The position numbers were made by a program, and so were the translations under genes. This document shows positions 50,700-59,815 of a stretch of 64,000 nucleotides of DNA, piece by piece. The notes beneath the pieces were generated by a model that was not told where the DNA came from, searched no databases, and was given only the letters and a program-made list of their open reading frames with translations. The stretch's first letter is position 1; the number at the start of each line of letters is the position of its first letter. The DNA comes from RCIO01 sp965232405. GTDB taxonomy: Bacteria; Pseudomonadota; Alphaproteobacteria; Rhizobiales; Rhizobiaceae. Location of the stretch: positions 310,001 through 374,000 of the forward strand of contig OZ246966.1 in the NCBI GenBank assembly GCA_965232405.1, read 5' to 3'.

Positions 50700-52073
50700 T
50701 CAGGCCGCTTTGGCAACGACGCGGTTGCGGCCACCATTCTTGGCTTCATAAAGCGCAACATCGGCACGCTTCAGCAAAGCGTCTGCACTGTCATGCGGCG
50801 GCTGCAGCGAAGATACGCCGACGCTTACCGTCACCTCGACTTGCTCGCCGCCCTCGCCGACCACGAACGGCGTGTCGGCAATCTGCGCCCGGATGCGCTC
50901 GGCAACCTTCTGCGCAACGTCGAACTCCGTGTCGGGCATGACGATGATGAATTCTTCGCCGCCAAACCGGCAGGCAAGGTCGATGCCGCGCACATTCTGC
51001 CTCAGCCTTGTGGCAAACTCGCGCAGCACATCGTCTCCGCCGTCATGACCATGCTTGTCGTTGATCGATTTGAAGCGGTCGATATCGGTAATCATCAGCG
51101 ACAACGGGCGACGGCGCGCCAGGGCGCGCTCGAACAGCGTTTCCAGATGGCTGTCCAGATAGCGACGGTTGTGCAGCCCGGTCAGGCCGTCGGTGACAGC
51201 CATCTCGATCGTCTGGGTCACGCTTGCCCGCAACTGATCGTTGTAGCGCTTGCGCTTCACCTGCGTTTTCAGCCGCGCAACCAGTTCCTGCTCGTCCAGC
51301 GGACGGATCAGGTAGTCATTGATACCAAGTTCGAGGCCGCGGATTACCCGTTCCTCTTCATCCTCGCCGGCAACCAGAATGATAGGCAGAAAACGCGTCC
51401 GGTCTATCGAGCGCAGCTGCGAACAAAGGCGCAGCGGATCGGTGTCCTTCAGCGCGGTCGAGATGATGACGCAGTCATAGGCCTGCTCCGCCGCCTCGAA
51501 CACACCCATCTGCGGATCGGCGACAACCTTGAGTTCGGCCTCTTTGCGCAGATATCGCGCCACCCGGTCGGCCTGGTTCTCCCGCTCCTCGATCAGAAGC
51601 ACTTTGGGTGCACCCGCCGAGATATTGGAGCCCCGGCTCAACAGTTCCTCGATGCCGATATTGCGCGTGGTCGAAGCCCGCAACCGCAATTCGTCGGTCA
51701 GCATCTTTAGCCGCACCAGGCTCTTCACCCGGGTGATAAGCTGTAGGTCGTTGACGGGCTTGGTCAGAAAATCGTCAGCGCCGGCCTCAAGACCGCGAAT
51801 GCGGTCCGACACCTGATCGAGCGCAGTTACCATGACGATCGGGATATGGGCGGTGGCGGAATCGCGTTTCAGCCGGCGGCAGACCTCAAACCCGTCCATG
51901 TCGGGCATCATCACATCGAGAAGCACGACATCAACCTTGCCATTCTCGCAGATCTCGATCGCCTCAGGTCCGCTATAGGCGCAAAGAACCTCGAAATACT
52001 CGGCCAGAAGCCGCGTTTCGAGCAGCTTGACGTTGGCTTTGACGTCGTCGACGACCAGAATGCGGGCTGTCAT
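50700..52073 (-). CDS. pleD: PleD-type response regulator, diguanylate cyclase
   Basis: The protein has 457 residues arranged REC-REC-GGDEF. The first receiver has VVDDVKANVKLLETRLL and the phosphoacceptor Asp in DVVLLDVMMPDMDG near residue 53. The second is degenerate: Ser replaces the acceptor Asp (CVIISTALKDTD). The cyclase domain has CRFGGEEFIIVMPDTE near residue 370, with the inhibitory I-site RGID five residues before GGEEF. Phosphorylated PleD makes c-di-GMP and controls the motile-to-sessile change. It overlaps divK by 1 nt. Confidence 0.96.
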   Translation of the reverse strand: MTARILVVDDVKANVKLLETRLLAEYFEVLCAYSGPEAIEICENGKVDVVLLDVMMPDMDGFEVCRRLKRDSATAHIPIVMVTALDQVSDRIRGLEAGADDFLTKPVNDLQLITRVKSLVRLKMLTDELRLRASTTRNIGIEELLSRGSNISAGAPKVLLIEERENQADRVARYLRKEAELKVVADPQMGVFEAAEQAYDCVIISTALKDTDPLRLCSQLRSIDRTRFLPIILVAGEDEEERVIRGLELGINDYLIRPLDEQELVARLKTQVKRKRYNDQLRASVTQTIEMAVTDGLTGLHNRRYLDSHLETLFERALARRRPLSLMITDIDRFKSINDKHGHDGGDDVLREFATRLRQNVRGIDLACRFGGEEFIIVMPDTEFDVAQKVAERIRAQIADTPFVVGEGGEQVEVTVSVGVSSLQPPHDSADALLKRADVALYEAKNGGRNRVVAKAA

Positions 52074-52444
52074 CAGGCATCACCCAGATAGGATTTGATG
52101 GTCTCGATGAAGCGCGGCACGGAGATCGGTTTGGAAATATAGGCTTCGCAACCGCCCTGCCTGATCCGCTCCTCGTCGCCCTTCATGGCGAAGGCGGTCA
52201 CGGCGATGACCGGGATCTTGTGCAGATCGTCGTCTTCCTTCAGCCATTTGGTGACTTCCAGGCCCGATACCTCGGGTAGCTGGATGTCCATGAGGATAAG
52301 GTCCGGCGTGTGCAGCCGCGCCAGATCGAGCGCCTCCAGCCCGTTGCGGGTTTCGACCGTCTCGTAGCCGCTCGCTTCAATGAGGTCGCGGAAGAGCTTC
52401 ATATTAAGCTCGTTGTCCTCCACGATCATCACTTTCTTGGCCAT
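52073..52444 (-). CDS. divK: Single-domain response regulator DivK
   Basis: The protein has 123 residues, one receiver domain and no output domain: KKVMIVEDNELNMKLFRDLI, phosphoacceptor Asp in LILMDIQLPEVSG near residue 53, VIAVTAFAMKGDEER, and YISKPISVPRFIETI. DivK signals with the kinases PleC and DivJ and inhibits CtrA through CckA and DivL. It is directly followed by pleD (1-nt overlap), the order known from Caulobacter. Upstream is an inverted repeat holding two GANTC sites. Confidence 0.95.
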   Translation of the reverse strand: MAKKVMIVEDNELNMKLFRDLIEASGYETVETRNGLEALDLARLHTPDLILMDIQLPEVSGLEVTKWLKEDDDLHKIPVIAVTAFAMKGDEERIRQGGCEAYISKPISVPRFIETIKSYLGDA

Positions 52445-52468
52445 TGCTGCTCCGCCTGTCATTCTCGT

Positions 52469-52491
52469 GGAATCGCGTGTCAGGCGATTCC
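52469..52491. promoter_or_regulatory. Inverted repeat with two CcrM (GANTC) sites upstream of divK
   Basis: A perfect 8-bp inverted repeat GGAATCGC/GCGATTCC (52469-52476 with 52484-52491, 7-nt loop) holds one GANTC methylation site in each arm. It is 25 bp from the divK start, where a promoter or leader is expected. CcrM methylation timing is a known cell-cycle input in this class. Confidence 0.5.
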
Positions 52492-52666
52492 TCTCACCAC
52501 TCTATCAGCCATTGATTGACGAATAGGAAACCGCCGGGCCGAAAAACGGGCGCTCTAGCTGAAGGGTTTTTGCGCTTTTGGCCCCGCACTTGCCGTGCGG
52601 TGCATGGCGCGCTATCGCCGTCACACCCAAGGGAGAGTTCAGGCATTGAAGACCGGAACGCAGGAT

Positions 52667-52957
52667 ATGAGTGTCAGCCGCGCCGCGGCGGAAGCCATCG
52701 CTGTCGAGGCGCTCGCATTCATTGCCTCCGACGACAAGCTGCTGCCCCGTTTTCTGGCGATCACCGGCATTGAAGCAGCCGATATTCGTCGGGCGGCGGC
52801 ATCGCCCGGTTTCATGGCCGGTGTGCTCCAGTTCGTCACCGCGCATGAGCCCACCCTTCTGGCATTCTCGGAGGCAAGCGGCCACCAGCCCGCGTCGGTG
52901 ACCAAGGCGCTGTCCGCCCTGCCGTTCGGCGACGACAGGTTCGACCAGTCGACATGA
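52667..52957 (+). CDS. DUF3572 family protein
   Basis: The protein has 96 residues. It has the DUF3572 pattern: AEAIAVEALAFIASDDKLLP, RFLAITGIEAADIRRAAASP, GFMAGVLQFVTAHEPTLLAF. It is helical and cytosolic, with unknown function, and found mainly in Alphaproteobacteria. A TTG at 52646 with GGGAGAG in front is an alternative start. It is coupled to the HAD gene by an ATGA overlap and is divergent from divK. Confidence 0.83.
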   Translation: MSVSRAAAEAIAVEALAFIASDDKLLPRFLAITGIEAADIRRAAASPGFMAGVLQFVTAHEPTLLAFSEASGHQPASVTKALSALPFGDDRFDQST

Positions 52958-53625
52958 GCATCGATCCGGAAACGGCGCGCCAGATCGAGGAACTGTCGCA
53001 CGATGACCGCCCGCTGCTGGTGCTCGACGTCGATGACGTCATTATCGAATTCATCAGACCCTTTCCAAACTATTTGAAATCAAAGGGTTATGAGCTTCGA
53101 CTCAAGTCATTCCGCCTGCACGGAAACATCTTTGACATCGCAGCAGACGCACCCGCGGAACACGAACTCGTGTCGACGCTGATCGACGGGTTTTTCGCCG
53201 ACCAGGCTGAATGGCAGACCGTGACCGCCGGCGCTGCCGAAGCACTCGACGCACTCGGCGACTCCGCCGAGATCGTGCTTCTCACGGCGATGCCGCACCG
53301 CCACCGCGAGATACGGCGCAACCATTTGGACAATCTCGGCCTCACCTACCCGCTCCTGACCACAGAGGCGACCAAGGGGCCGGCCATCCACGCCCTTCGT
53401 GGCGAAACCGGCCGCCCCGTCGCATTTGTCGATGACCTGCCGCACAATCTGGCGTCAGTGGGCAAACACGTGCCTGACGCTCACCTCTTCCATCTCATGG
53501 CCGACAACTCGCTCAGGAAACTGCTTCCGCCGTTCACATTCGAAGGCATTCAGATCGTCGAAGACTGGCCGCAGGCAGCGCCCAGGATCGCACAATCACT
53601 CGGCATCAAAGCTCCAGCCGCATAA
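52954..53625 (+). CDS. HAD superfamily hydrolase
   Basis: The protein has 223 residues. HAD motif I appears as LVLDVDDVIIEF near residue 25, where the second Asp follows in DVDD; motif II as VLLTAMPHRH with the Thr; motif III/IV as AFVDDLPHNLASV. It is a soluble phosphatase-like protein; the substrate is unknown. Its ATG overlaps the DUF3572 stop. Its 3' end overlaps the convergent GNAT gene by 20 bp. Confidence 0.82.
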   Translation: MSIDPETARQIEELSHDDRPLLVLDVDDVIIEFIRPFPNYLKSKGYELRLKSFRLHGNIFDIAADAPAEHELVSTLIDGFFADQAEWQTVTAGAAEALDALGDSAEIVLLTAMPHRHREIRRNHLDNLGLTYPLLTTEATKGPAIHALRGETGRPVAFVDDLPHNLASVGKHVPDAHLFHLMADNSLRKLLPPFTFEGIQIVEDWPQAAPRIAQSLGIKAPAA

Positions 53626-54181
53626 GCGGCCGGCCGGCCCTGCGCTCGGCCATCACGGCAAAGCCTGCCCTTTCAAACACACGCTGCGACCCGACGAACA
53701 GACCGATGGAGCGTGACGTCTTCGCTTCGGTCATAGGACAAACCTCCACAAGCCGCGCACCATTTGTTCGTGCGTGGTCAATACCGGCGGCAACGAGTTC
53801 GTGCGACAGGCCCTTGCCGCGCGCAGCCGCGCGGATGAAGAAGCATGAAATCGCCCAAACGGCCGGATCGTCAGCCGCTCCATCGCTCAGGGGCGCAGAC
53901 GCCCGGCCCTTGTTGTTCCACTCGGGAACGTCGGCGCGCGGACCGATCTGCATCCAGCCGACCGCCCTGTCGCCGTCAAACGCCAGCAAGCCGGGCGGCG
54001 GGCCAGCCTCGATCCGCGCCTTGATGTGGGCCTTGTTGCCGACATGATCGGCCGTGCGACGCACCGCCGGCGGCAGCCTGAAATGCGTGCACCAGCAGCC
54101 ATAGCAGGCGCCCTGCTTGCCAAACAGGTCCTCGAAATCCGGCCAAAGCTCCGGCGTCAAAGGCTTGCAGACCGCAACCAA
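53606..54181 (-). CDS. GNAT family acetyltransferase with Cys-rich N-terminus
   Basis: The protein has 191 residues. The acetyltransferase core has AISCFFIRAAARGKGLSHEL (acetyl-CoA loop) and VFERAGFAVMAER near the end. The N-terminus has the unusual KQGACYGCWCTHFRL cluster (three Cys in five residues) near residue 24, a hallmark of a small GNAT subfamily. The substrate is unknown. It is convergent with the HAD gene. Confidence 0.85.
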   Translation of the reverse strand: MVAVCKPLTPELWPDFEDLFGKQGACYGCWCTHFRLPPAVRRTADHVGNKAHIKARIEAGPPPGLLAFDGDRAVGWMQIGPRADVPEWNNKGRASAPLSDGAADDPAVWAISCFFIRAAARGKGLSHELVAAGIDHARTNGARLVEVCPMTEAKTSRSIGLFVGSQRVFERAGFAVMAERRAGRPLMRLEL

Positions 54182-54268
54182 CCATCCCCTCCCATTTCCG
54201 CGAAACGGAAAGCCCGGCCCGCTTGCCGCGACCGGCCTGTCAAAGTAAACTGCATCGCTGTTCCTGTT

Positions 54269-55600
54269 ATGTTCTCAAAGTCGGCGATGCTTGTCAACGA
54301 CCCGATTCACGGCTTTTGCCGCGACTGCCAGTCGACGCAGCGCGACCGCGCGAGGCGTTGCGCGAAATGCGGCAGCCCGCGCCTCGTTCGCCATACAGAG
54401 CTCTACGGCCTGCACATTGCCCATGTGGACTGTGATGCCTTCTATGCGTCGGTCGAAAAGCGCGACAAGCCCGAACTGCGCGACAAGCCGCTCATTATTG
54501 GCGGCGGCAAGCGCGGCGTGGTTTCCACCGCCTGCTACATTGCCCGCATCCGCGGCGTTCGCTCCGCCATGCCCATGTTCAAGGCGCTGGAAGCCTGTCC
54601 GGATGCGGTCGTGCTGAAACCCGACATGGAAAAATACGCCCGGGTCGGGCGCGAGGTCCGCGAGATGATGCGGGCGCTGACCCCGCAGGTCGAACCGATC
54701 TCGATCGACGAAGCGTTCATGGATCTGGCCGGAACCGAGCGGCTGCACGGCATGCCGCCGGCCCTTGCCCTTGGCCGGTTCGCCGCGCAGGTAGAGGCCG
54801 AGATCGGGATTTCCGTCTCCATCGGCCTCTCCTATTGCAAGTTCCTGGCAAAGGTAGCCTCCGACTTCGAAAAGCCGCGCGGCTTTTCCGTGATCGGGCG
54901 CGAGGAAGCCACATCGTTCCTTGCCGCCCAGCCCGTGACCCTGATCTGGGGTGTCGGCAAGGCGTTTGCAGCCACGCTGGAGCGCGACGACATCAAGATG
55001 ATCAGCCAGCTGCAGAAAATGGAACGCACCGACCTGATGCGCCGCTACGGCTCGATGGGCGACCGGCTCTACCACCTTTCGCGCGGGCTGGACGACCGCA
55101 AGGTCGATCCCGGCCACGACGCAAAAAGCGTTTCGGCCGAAACCACGTTCAACAGCGACCTGGCGGATTTCGGCGAGCTCGTGCCCGTCTTGCGCCGGCT
55201 TTCCGAACGCGTATCGGCGCGCCTCAAGGAGGCTGGGCTTGCCGGCCGTACCGTGACGCTGAAACTCAAATCGAGCGACTTCCGCACCCGCACGCGCAAC
55301 CGGCAACTGGCTGACCCGACGCGCCTTGCAGACCGCATTTTCCAGACAGGCCTGGAGCTCCTGAAACGCGAAACCGACGGCACGCAATACCGTCTTATCG
55401 GCATTGGAATAAGCGATTTCATGGACCCGGACCGGGCCGATCCGCCCGACCTAGTCGACGTTTCAGCGCGCAAGCGCGCACTGGCCGAAGGCGCCATCGA
55501 CAGCCTGCGCGACAAATATGGCGATGCAGCCGTCGAAACCGGCTACACCTTCGGCAAGGGCCGCGCAAAACAGTCGAAGGACACGGGTCAGCGCAGCTGA
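54269..55600 (+). CDS. dinB: DNA polymerase IV with N-terminal zinc finger
   Basis: The protein has 443 residues. It has a 40-residue N-terminal extension with CRDCQSTQRDRARRCAKCG, a four-Cys zinc finger typical of rhizobial DinB. The Y-family core follows: HIAHVDCDAFYASVE (metal Asp), then SIDEAFMDL (second acidic pair), helix-hairpin-helix, and a little-finger domain. It is an error-prone translesion polymerase. Two ATG starts (54269, 54287) lie 18 bp apart; neither has a clear ribosome site. No LexA box was recognised in the upstream gap. Confidence 0.92.
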   Translation: MFSKSAMLVNDPIHGFCRDCQSTQRDRARRCAKCGSPRLVRHTELYGLHIAHVDCDAFYASVEKRDKPELRDKPLIIGGGKRGVVSTACYIARIRGVRSAMPMFKALEACPDAVVLKPDMEKYARVGREVREMMRALTPQVEPISIDEAFMDLAGTERLHGMPPALALGRFAAQVEAEIGISVSIGLSYCKFLAKVASDFEKPRGFSVIGREEATSFLAAQPVTLIWGVGKAFAATLERDDIKMISQLQKMERTDLMRRYGSMGDRLYHLSRGLDDRKVDPGHDAKSVSAETTFNSDLADFGELVPVLRRLSERVSARLKEAGLAGRTVTLKLKSSDFRTRTRNRQLADPTRLADRIFQTGLELLKRETDGTQYRLIGIGISDFMDPDRADPPDLVDVSARKRALAEGAIDSLRDKYGDAAVETGYTFGKGRAKQSKDTGQRS

Positions 55601-55751
55601 AGCTAACAATTTCCGGGTCCCGCGAAGCGCAGCATCCCGGGTCGATGCCCTATTGGCTCAAATTGCACCTATTCGCGTTACCGGACGCAAACACGTCGCC
55701 GATACACTGGCCTCCTTGTTGAGCCAGATAGCCAATCCGGGGGGAAGCGCT

Positions 55752-55886
55752 ATGAGCACGGCCAAGGACATGCTGTCCACTGCATCCATGATCGCGCTGA
55801 TCATGCTCGCGATTGTCGGAACATTCTATTCCACGATGGACCGTCCGATGAGCAGCCCGCTGGTGTCGCTGTCCGACGAGCGCTGA
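55752..55886 (+). CDS. Small single-helix membrane protein, 44 residues
   Basis: The product MSTAKDMLSTASMIALIMLA continues IVGTFYSTMDRPMSSPLVSL and ends SDER. One hydrophobic helix (residues about 11-27) is flanked by polar ends. GGGGGAAG lies 5 nt before the ATG, a strong ribosome site. A terminator on the opposite strand follows. I do not recognise a family. The longer in-frame reading from 55518 overlaps dinB and is rejected. Confidence 0.6.
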   Translation: MSTAKDMLSTASMIALIMLAIVGTFYSTMDRPMSSPLVSLSDER

Positions 55887-55888
55887 CG

Positions 55889-55918
55889 AAAAACGGGCCA
55901 CCCAGTGTGGGCGGCCCG
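55889..55918 (-). terminator. Terminator of the liv operon
   Basis: On the minus strand a stem CGGGCC/GGCCCG with an inner CCCA/TGGG pair (one mismatch between them) and 3-nt loop is followed by five T. It lies 30 bp past the substrate-binding protein gene. Confidence 0.85.
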
Positions 55919-55947
55919 AAAGTGCCAGCGGAAGGCGCCGGACGAAA

Positions 55948-57168
55948 TCAGTTCGTTGCGGCGGAACCGTCGATCACATCGCCGAACAGTTCCCAGCGTT
56001 CGCCGTTGAACTTCATCAACTGCATCTGCTCAATCGGATAGAAGTCCGTCGCGCTGGTGTTGATCTTGATGCCCGGCAGCGCGGTGTCGGTTTCGAAGTC
56101 CTTGATGCTGGCTGCGGACTTCATAACGCCTGCGCGCGTGAGGTCGTCGCACGAGTTCTTCAGCACATGCTCCAGTGTCTGCGTGACGCCATAGCCGAAC
56201 ACGGTGAAGCTGGAGGTTTTGTCGCCATCCGGATAGTACTTATCCATGAAGTCGCTCCACTTCTTCAGGCCCGGATCGCCTTCCCATTGCGGATCCTGCG
56301 GGTCCTTGCCGTAGTTGGCGCTGATGAGGCCCTTGGCATTCTCGAAGCCGGCCGGCTTCAACACCGAACCAACCGAGTTGGAAACGCTGTTCACGATGTG
56401 AACGGCATCCCAGTCGATTTCGGCCGCCTTCTTGATCGCCTGTGCGGCAAACTTCGGCGTGGCAACGTTGAGGAACACGTTTGCACCGGAAGCCTTGAGG
56501 TTGATTATTTGCGAATCCACGGTCGGATCAGCGACCTCGTACGGCTGTTCCATCACGATCAGTTCGTCGGCCTTGTCGCCAAGCCCGGCGCGCAGGCCGT
56601 TGATGTAGTCCTTACCGTAGTCGTCGTTCTGGTAGAGAATGCCGATCTTGGCGCCCTCGATGTTCTCCAGAATGTAGCGGGCGTAGATCTTGCCCTCGGC
56701 GATGTAGTTGGGCTGCCAGCCCATCGTCCACGGGAAGTTCTCCGGATCGCCGAACTTGGATGCGCCGGTCGCAACGAAGAGCTGCGGCACTTCCTTGATG
56801 TTCATGTAGTCGTGGATGGCCGAATTGGTCGGCGTGCCGAGGCCGTTGAAGATGAGGAACACCTGGTCGCTCTCCACGAGCTTGCGGGTCTGTTCCACCG
56901 TCTTCGGCGGGCTGTAGCCGTCATCATAGGTGATCAGCTCGATCTGCCGGCCGCATACGCCGCCATTGTCGTTGATCATGTTGATGTAGGCTTCGTTGGT
57001 GTAGGCGATCTGCGAATAGGCAGAGGCCGGGCCGCTGAACGGCTGCACGATGCCGATCTTGATCGTCGTGTCCGTCACCCCGGTATCCTGGGCTGCGGCC
57101 TGGAATGCGATGACTGAGAAACCGACTGCGACGCCAAGGCCGCCGAGGCGCTTGATGCTAGTTTTCAT
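55948..57168 (-). CDS. Branched-chain amino acid type ABC substrate-binding protein
   Basis: The protein has 406 residues. A signal peptide (KTSIKRLGGLGVAVGFSVIA to AAAQ) is followed by a type I periplasmic binding fold: IKIGIVQPFSGPASAYSQIA, NDNGGVCGRQIELITYDDGY, GILYQNDDYGKDYINGLRAG. It captures the ligand in the periplasm for the LivHM permease. The last gene of the liv operon. LivK-like proteins bind many compounds (amino acids, amides, aromatic acids), so the ligand is not fixed. Confidence 0.92.
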   Translation of the reverse strand: MKTSIKRLGGLGVAVGFSVIAFQAAAQDTGVTDTTIKIGIVQPFSGPASAYSQIAYTNEAYINMINDNGGVCGRQIELITYDDGYSPPKTVEQTRKLVESDQVFLIFNGLGTPTNSAIHDYMNIKEVPQLFVATGASKFGDPENFPWTMGWQPNYIAEGKIYARYILENIEGAKIGILYQNDDYGKDYINGLRAGLGDKADELIVMEQPYEVADPTVDSQIINLKASGANVFLNVATPKFAAQAIKKAAEIDWDAVHIVNSVSNSVGSVLKPAGFENAKGLISANYGKDPQDPQWEGDPGLKKWSDFMDKYYPDGDKTSSFTVFGYGVTQTLEHVLKNSCDDLTRAGVMKSAASIKDFETDTALPGIKINTSATDFYPIEQMQLMKFNGERWELFGDVIDGSAATN

Positions 57169-57198
57169 TGCTCACTCCCATTTTCCTTTTCACGGCGC

Positions 57199-58209
57199 TC
57201 AACGCCGCTTCAGACGATCCGTTACGGTACGGATCAGACCTCCCGCACCGGTCGGCATCAGGTAGATCAACAGGATCAGCATGACGCCGTACATCGCGCC
57301 TGAGAGACCCTTGCTGATCTCTTCCGCGATGTTCGGTACGAATACGATGAATGCGCCGCCAACCAGCGCGCCGGGCAGCCAGCCAACGCCGCCGACCACC
57401 AGTCCCACCAGCAGGGCGACCGACAGCACGAAGGTGAAGCTGTCGGGAGCGACGAACTGGATCACGATGGCCCCCAGCGCACCGGCGACGCCGGTGAAAA
57501 GCGCGCTCACGCCGAATGTCAGCGACTTGTAGAGCGCGATGTTGACGCCCATGGAACGCGCAGCGATCGGGTTGTCGCGAATGGCCATCATCGCGCGGCC
57601 CGACCGGCTCTTGATGAGGTTTCGCGCCACCACATAGAGCAGCACCCCCACCGCCAGCGTGAAGAAATACAGCCACTGGTCCTGGCTGAGCGGCAGGTCG
57701 AACGGTGCCTTGGGCTTTCTGATCACAACGCCCTGAACGCCGCCGGTCCAGTGCTCGAAGATCGAAAGCTTCAGCATCTGCGGCGTTGCGACAGCCAGCG
57801 CGAAGGTGGCGAGCGCAAGATAGATGCCTTCAAGCCGCAACGCCGGCAGTCCAAAGAGGAAACCCGACACGAAGCAGATCACGCCGGCCGCAGGTAGCGT
57901 CCACACATAGCTCACGCCGAATGTGTCGATCAGGATCGCCGCCGTGTAGGCGCCGATGGCGTAGAACGCGCCATGCCCCAGCGAAAACTGGCCATTGAAG
58001 CCGGTCAGAAGGTTCAGGCCCATAATGGCGATCGCGTAGATCAGCATCAAATTGAGCTGGAACGTCTGGAACCCGCTCAGAAACAGCGGACATAGCGCCA
58101 GCGCAGCCAGCACCAGCAGCGACGATATGGTTGCCGCACTCATCGACGACCGCGAGCGCTCGCCCGCATTCGCGCCTGTCAGTGCCACATCTTCTTCACG
58201 AACTGCCAT
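57199..58209 (-). CDS. livM: Branched-chain amino acid type ABC permease LivM
   Basis: The protein has 336 residues with about ten hydrophobic helices. The LivM signature is NLLTGFNGQFSLGHGAFYAI near residue 65 and the cytoplasmic coupling loop SRSGRAMMAIRDNPIAARSM. It pairs with LivH in the inner membrane. It follows livH after 3 bp and precedes the binding-protein gene. A soluble 25-residue N-terminus (MAVREEDVALTGANAGERSR) is longer than usual. Confidence 0.94.
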   Translation of the reverse strand: MAVREEDVALTGANAGERSRSSMSAATISSLLVLAALALCPLFLSGFQTFQLNLMLIYAIAIMGLNLLTGFNGQFSLGHGAFYAIGAYTAAILIDTFGVSYVWTLPAAGVICFVSGFLFGLPALRLEGIYLALATFALAVATPQMLKLSIFEHWTGGVQGVVIRKPKAPFDLPLSQDQWLYFFTLAVGVLLYVVARNLIKSRSGRAMMAIRDNPIAARSMGVNIALYKSLTFGVSALFTGVAGALGAIVIQFVAPDSFTFVLSVALLVGLVVGGVGWLPGALVGGAFIVFVPNIAEEISKGLSGAMYGVMLILLIYLMPTGAGGLIRTVTDRLKRR

Positions 58210-58212
58210 GTT

Positions 58213-59091
58213 CTACACCCGCTGTACGACACGATGGCCGAACAGGCCGGTTGGTTTGAAAACGAGAACGGCCACGATGAGGAACAGCGCAATCGGCAGC
58301 TTCAGTTCCGCACCGACGACCGGAATGTAGGTTCCGGCCAGATTCTCCACGACACCCACGGCAAATCCGCCGAGCACGGCGCCGCCGGGGCTGGTGAGCC
58401 CGCCCAGCACCGCGCCCGCAAACCCGTAGAGCAGGATCGAAAGCATCATGTTGGGCTCGAGGAACACGACCGGAGCGATCAGAACGCCAGCCACTGCGCC
58501 AACCGCAGACGCCATGCCCCAGCCGAGGCCTGTCATGACACCGACGCGGATGCCGACGAGCCTCGCTGAGTCAGGGTTTGCGGCGGCAGCCCTCATGGCC
58601 AGTCCGACCCGCGTGTAGCGGAAGAAGGCAAACAGGATCAGCAGCACAACCAGCGTCGTCACGATCATGCCGGCCTGATGCGCGCCGATCAGCCCGCCGC
58701 CGAACAGTGGCGCGTTGCCGAACGGGCTGGGGAACGGCTTGATCGTGAAGTCCCAGATGAACCCTGCGAGGCTGTTAAAGATGGCAAACAGCGCGATGAA
58801 GATGACGATATGGCTTAGAACCGGGGCATTCTCGATCGGTTTGAAGACCGTCCGTTCCAGCGCAAAGCCGCCAACCAGCGATATTGCGATGGTGAGCGGA
58901 AATGCCAGCCAGTAGGGAATGCCCCATTGCAGCAGCTGCCAGGCGATGAACGTTGAAAACATCGCCATTTCGCCCTGCGCGAAGTTCAGGTGGTGGATGG
59001 CCTGGTAGATCATGACGACGGCCAGCGCCATGCAGGCATAGATGCCGCCTGTCGCGATCCCCGCCAGCACCTGTTGTATGAAGGTTTCCAT
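58213..59091 (-). CDS. livH: Branched-chain amino acid type ABC permease LivH
   Basis: The protein has 292 residues and starts METFIQQVLAGIATGGIYAC, a typical LivH N-terminus; GGAG lies 5 nt upstream. Signature segments are HHLNFAQGEMAMFSTFIAW and the coupling loop TRVGLAMRAAAANPDSARLV. About eight hydrophobic helices. It forms the membrane channel with LivM. The earlier in-frame starts were rejected because they overlap livF. Confidence 0.94.
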   Translation of the reverse strand: METFIQQVLAGIATGGIYACMALAVVMIYQAIHHLNFAQGEMAMFSTFIAWQLLQWGIPYWLAFPLTIAISLVGGFALERTVFKPIENAPVLSHIVIFIALFAIFNSLAGFIWDFTIKPFPSPFGNAPLFGGGLIGAHQAGMIVTTLVVLLILFAFFRYTRVGLAMRAAAANPDSARLVGIRVGVMTGLGWGMASAVGAVAGVLIAPVVFLEPNMMLSILLYGFAGAVLGGLTSPGGAVLGGFAVGVVENLAGTYIPVVGAELKLPIALFLIVAVLVFKPTGLFGHRVVQRV

Positions 59092-59101
59092 CGGAGCTCC
59101 G

Positions 59102-59815
59102 TCAGTATCCCAGGTAGGAGGCGCGCACCGATTCATCGTCGCGGATCTCAGCCGCGGTGCCCGAAAGCGCGATTGTGCCGGTTTCAAGAAGGTAGGCCTG
59201 ATCGGCCAGTTCCAGCGCCAGCGAAGCGTTCTGCTCAACCAGAAGCATGCTGACGCCCATGTTCTGGCGAATGTCGGCAAGGATTGCGAAAAGCTCTTCC
59301 ACGATCAGTGGGGCCAGTCCGAATGACGGCTCGTCGAGCAACATCAGCTTTGGCCGCAGCATCAGCGCCCTGCCAATGGCCAGCATCTGCTGTTCGCCAC
59401 CCGAAAGTGTACCGGCCTGCTGGCCCGACCGCTCCTTGAGGCGCGGGAAGAAGCCGAAGATACGGTCGACATCGCTCGCAACCCCGTCGCCCATGCGCCG
59501 GGTCATCGCGCCAAGCTGCAGGTTTTCCTCCACCGTCATCGAGGTGAAGGTGCCCCGCCCCTCCGGCACATGCGCTATGCCGAGGCGCACAATGTCCTCG
59601 GTCTTCATTCGTGTGATCGAGTTGCCTTCGAACTCGACCGTGCCGGAGCGCCTGATCATGCCGCACAGCGCCCGCAGCGTACTTGTTTTCCCGGCTCCGT
59701 TGGCCCCCAGTAGCGTGGTGACGCTTCCCTCCGCGATATCGAAATCCAGCCCATGCAGCACCTTGAAGGCACCGTAATTGGCTTCGAGGTTCCTGACCTT
59801 CAGCGTGACGCTCAT
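59102..59815 (-). CDS. livF: Branched-chain amino acid type ABC ATPase LivF
   Basis: The protein has 237 residues. Walker A is LLGANGAGKTSTLRALCG near residue 36, the ABC signature LSGGEQQMLAIGRAL near residue 138, and Walker B LMLLDEPSFGLAP. It is the shorter of the two ATPases. It overlaps livG by 4 nt (ATGA), and livH follows after 10 bp. Confidence 0.95.
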   Translation of the reverse strand: MSVTLKVRNLEANYGAFKVLHGLDFDIAEGSVTTLLGANGAGKTSTLRALCGMIRRSGTVEFEGNSITRMKTEDIVRLGIAHVPEGRGTFTSMTVEENLQLGAMTRRMGDGVASDVDRIFGFFPRLKERSGQQAGTLSGGEQQMLAIGRALMLRPKLMLLDEPSFGLAPLIVEELFAILADIRQNMGVSMLLVEQNASLALELADQAYLLETGTIALSGTAAEIRDDESVRASYLGY

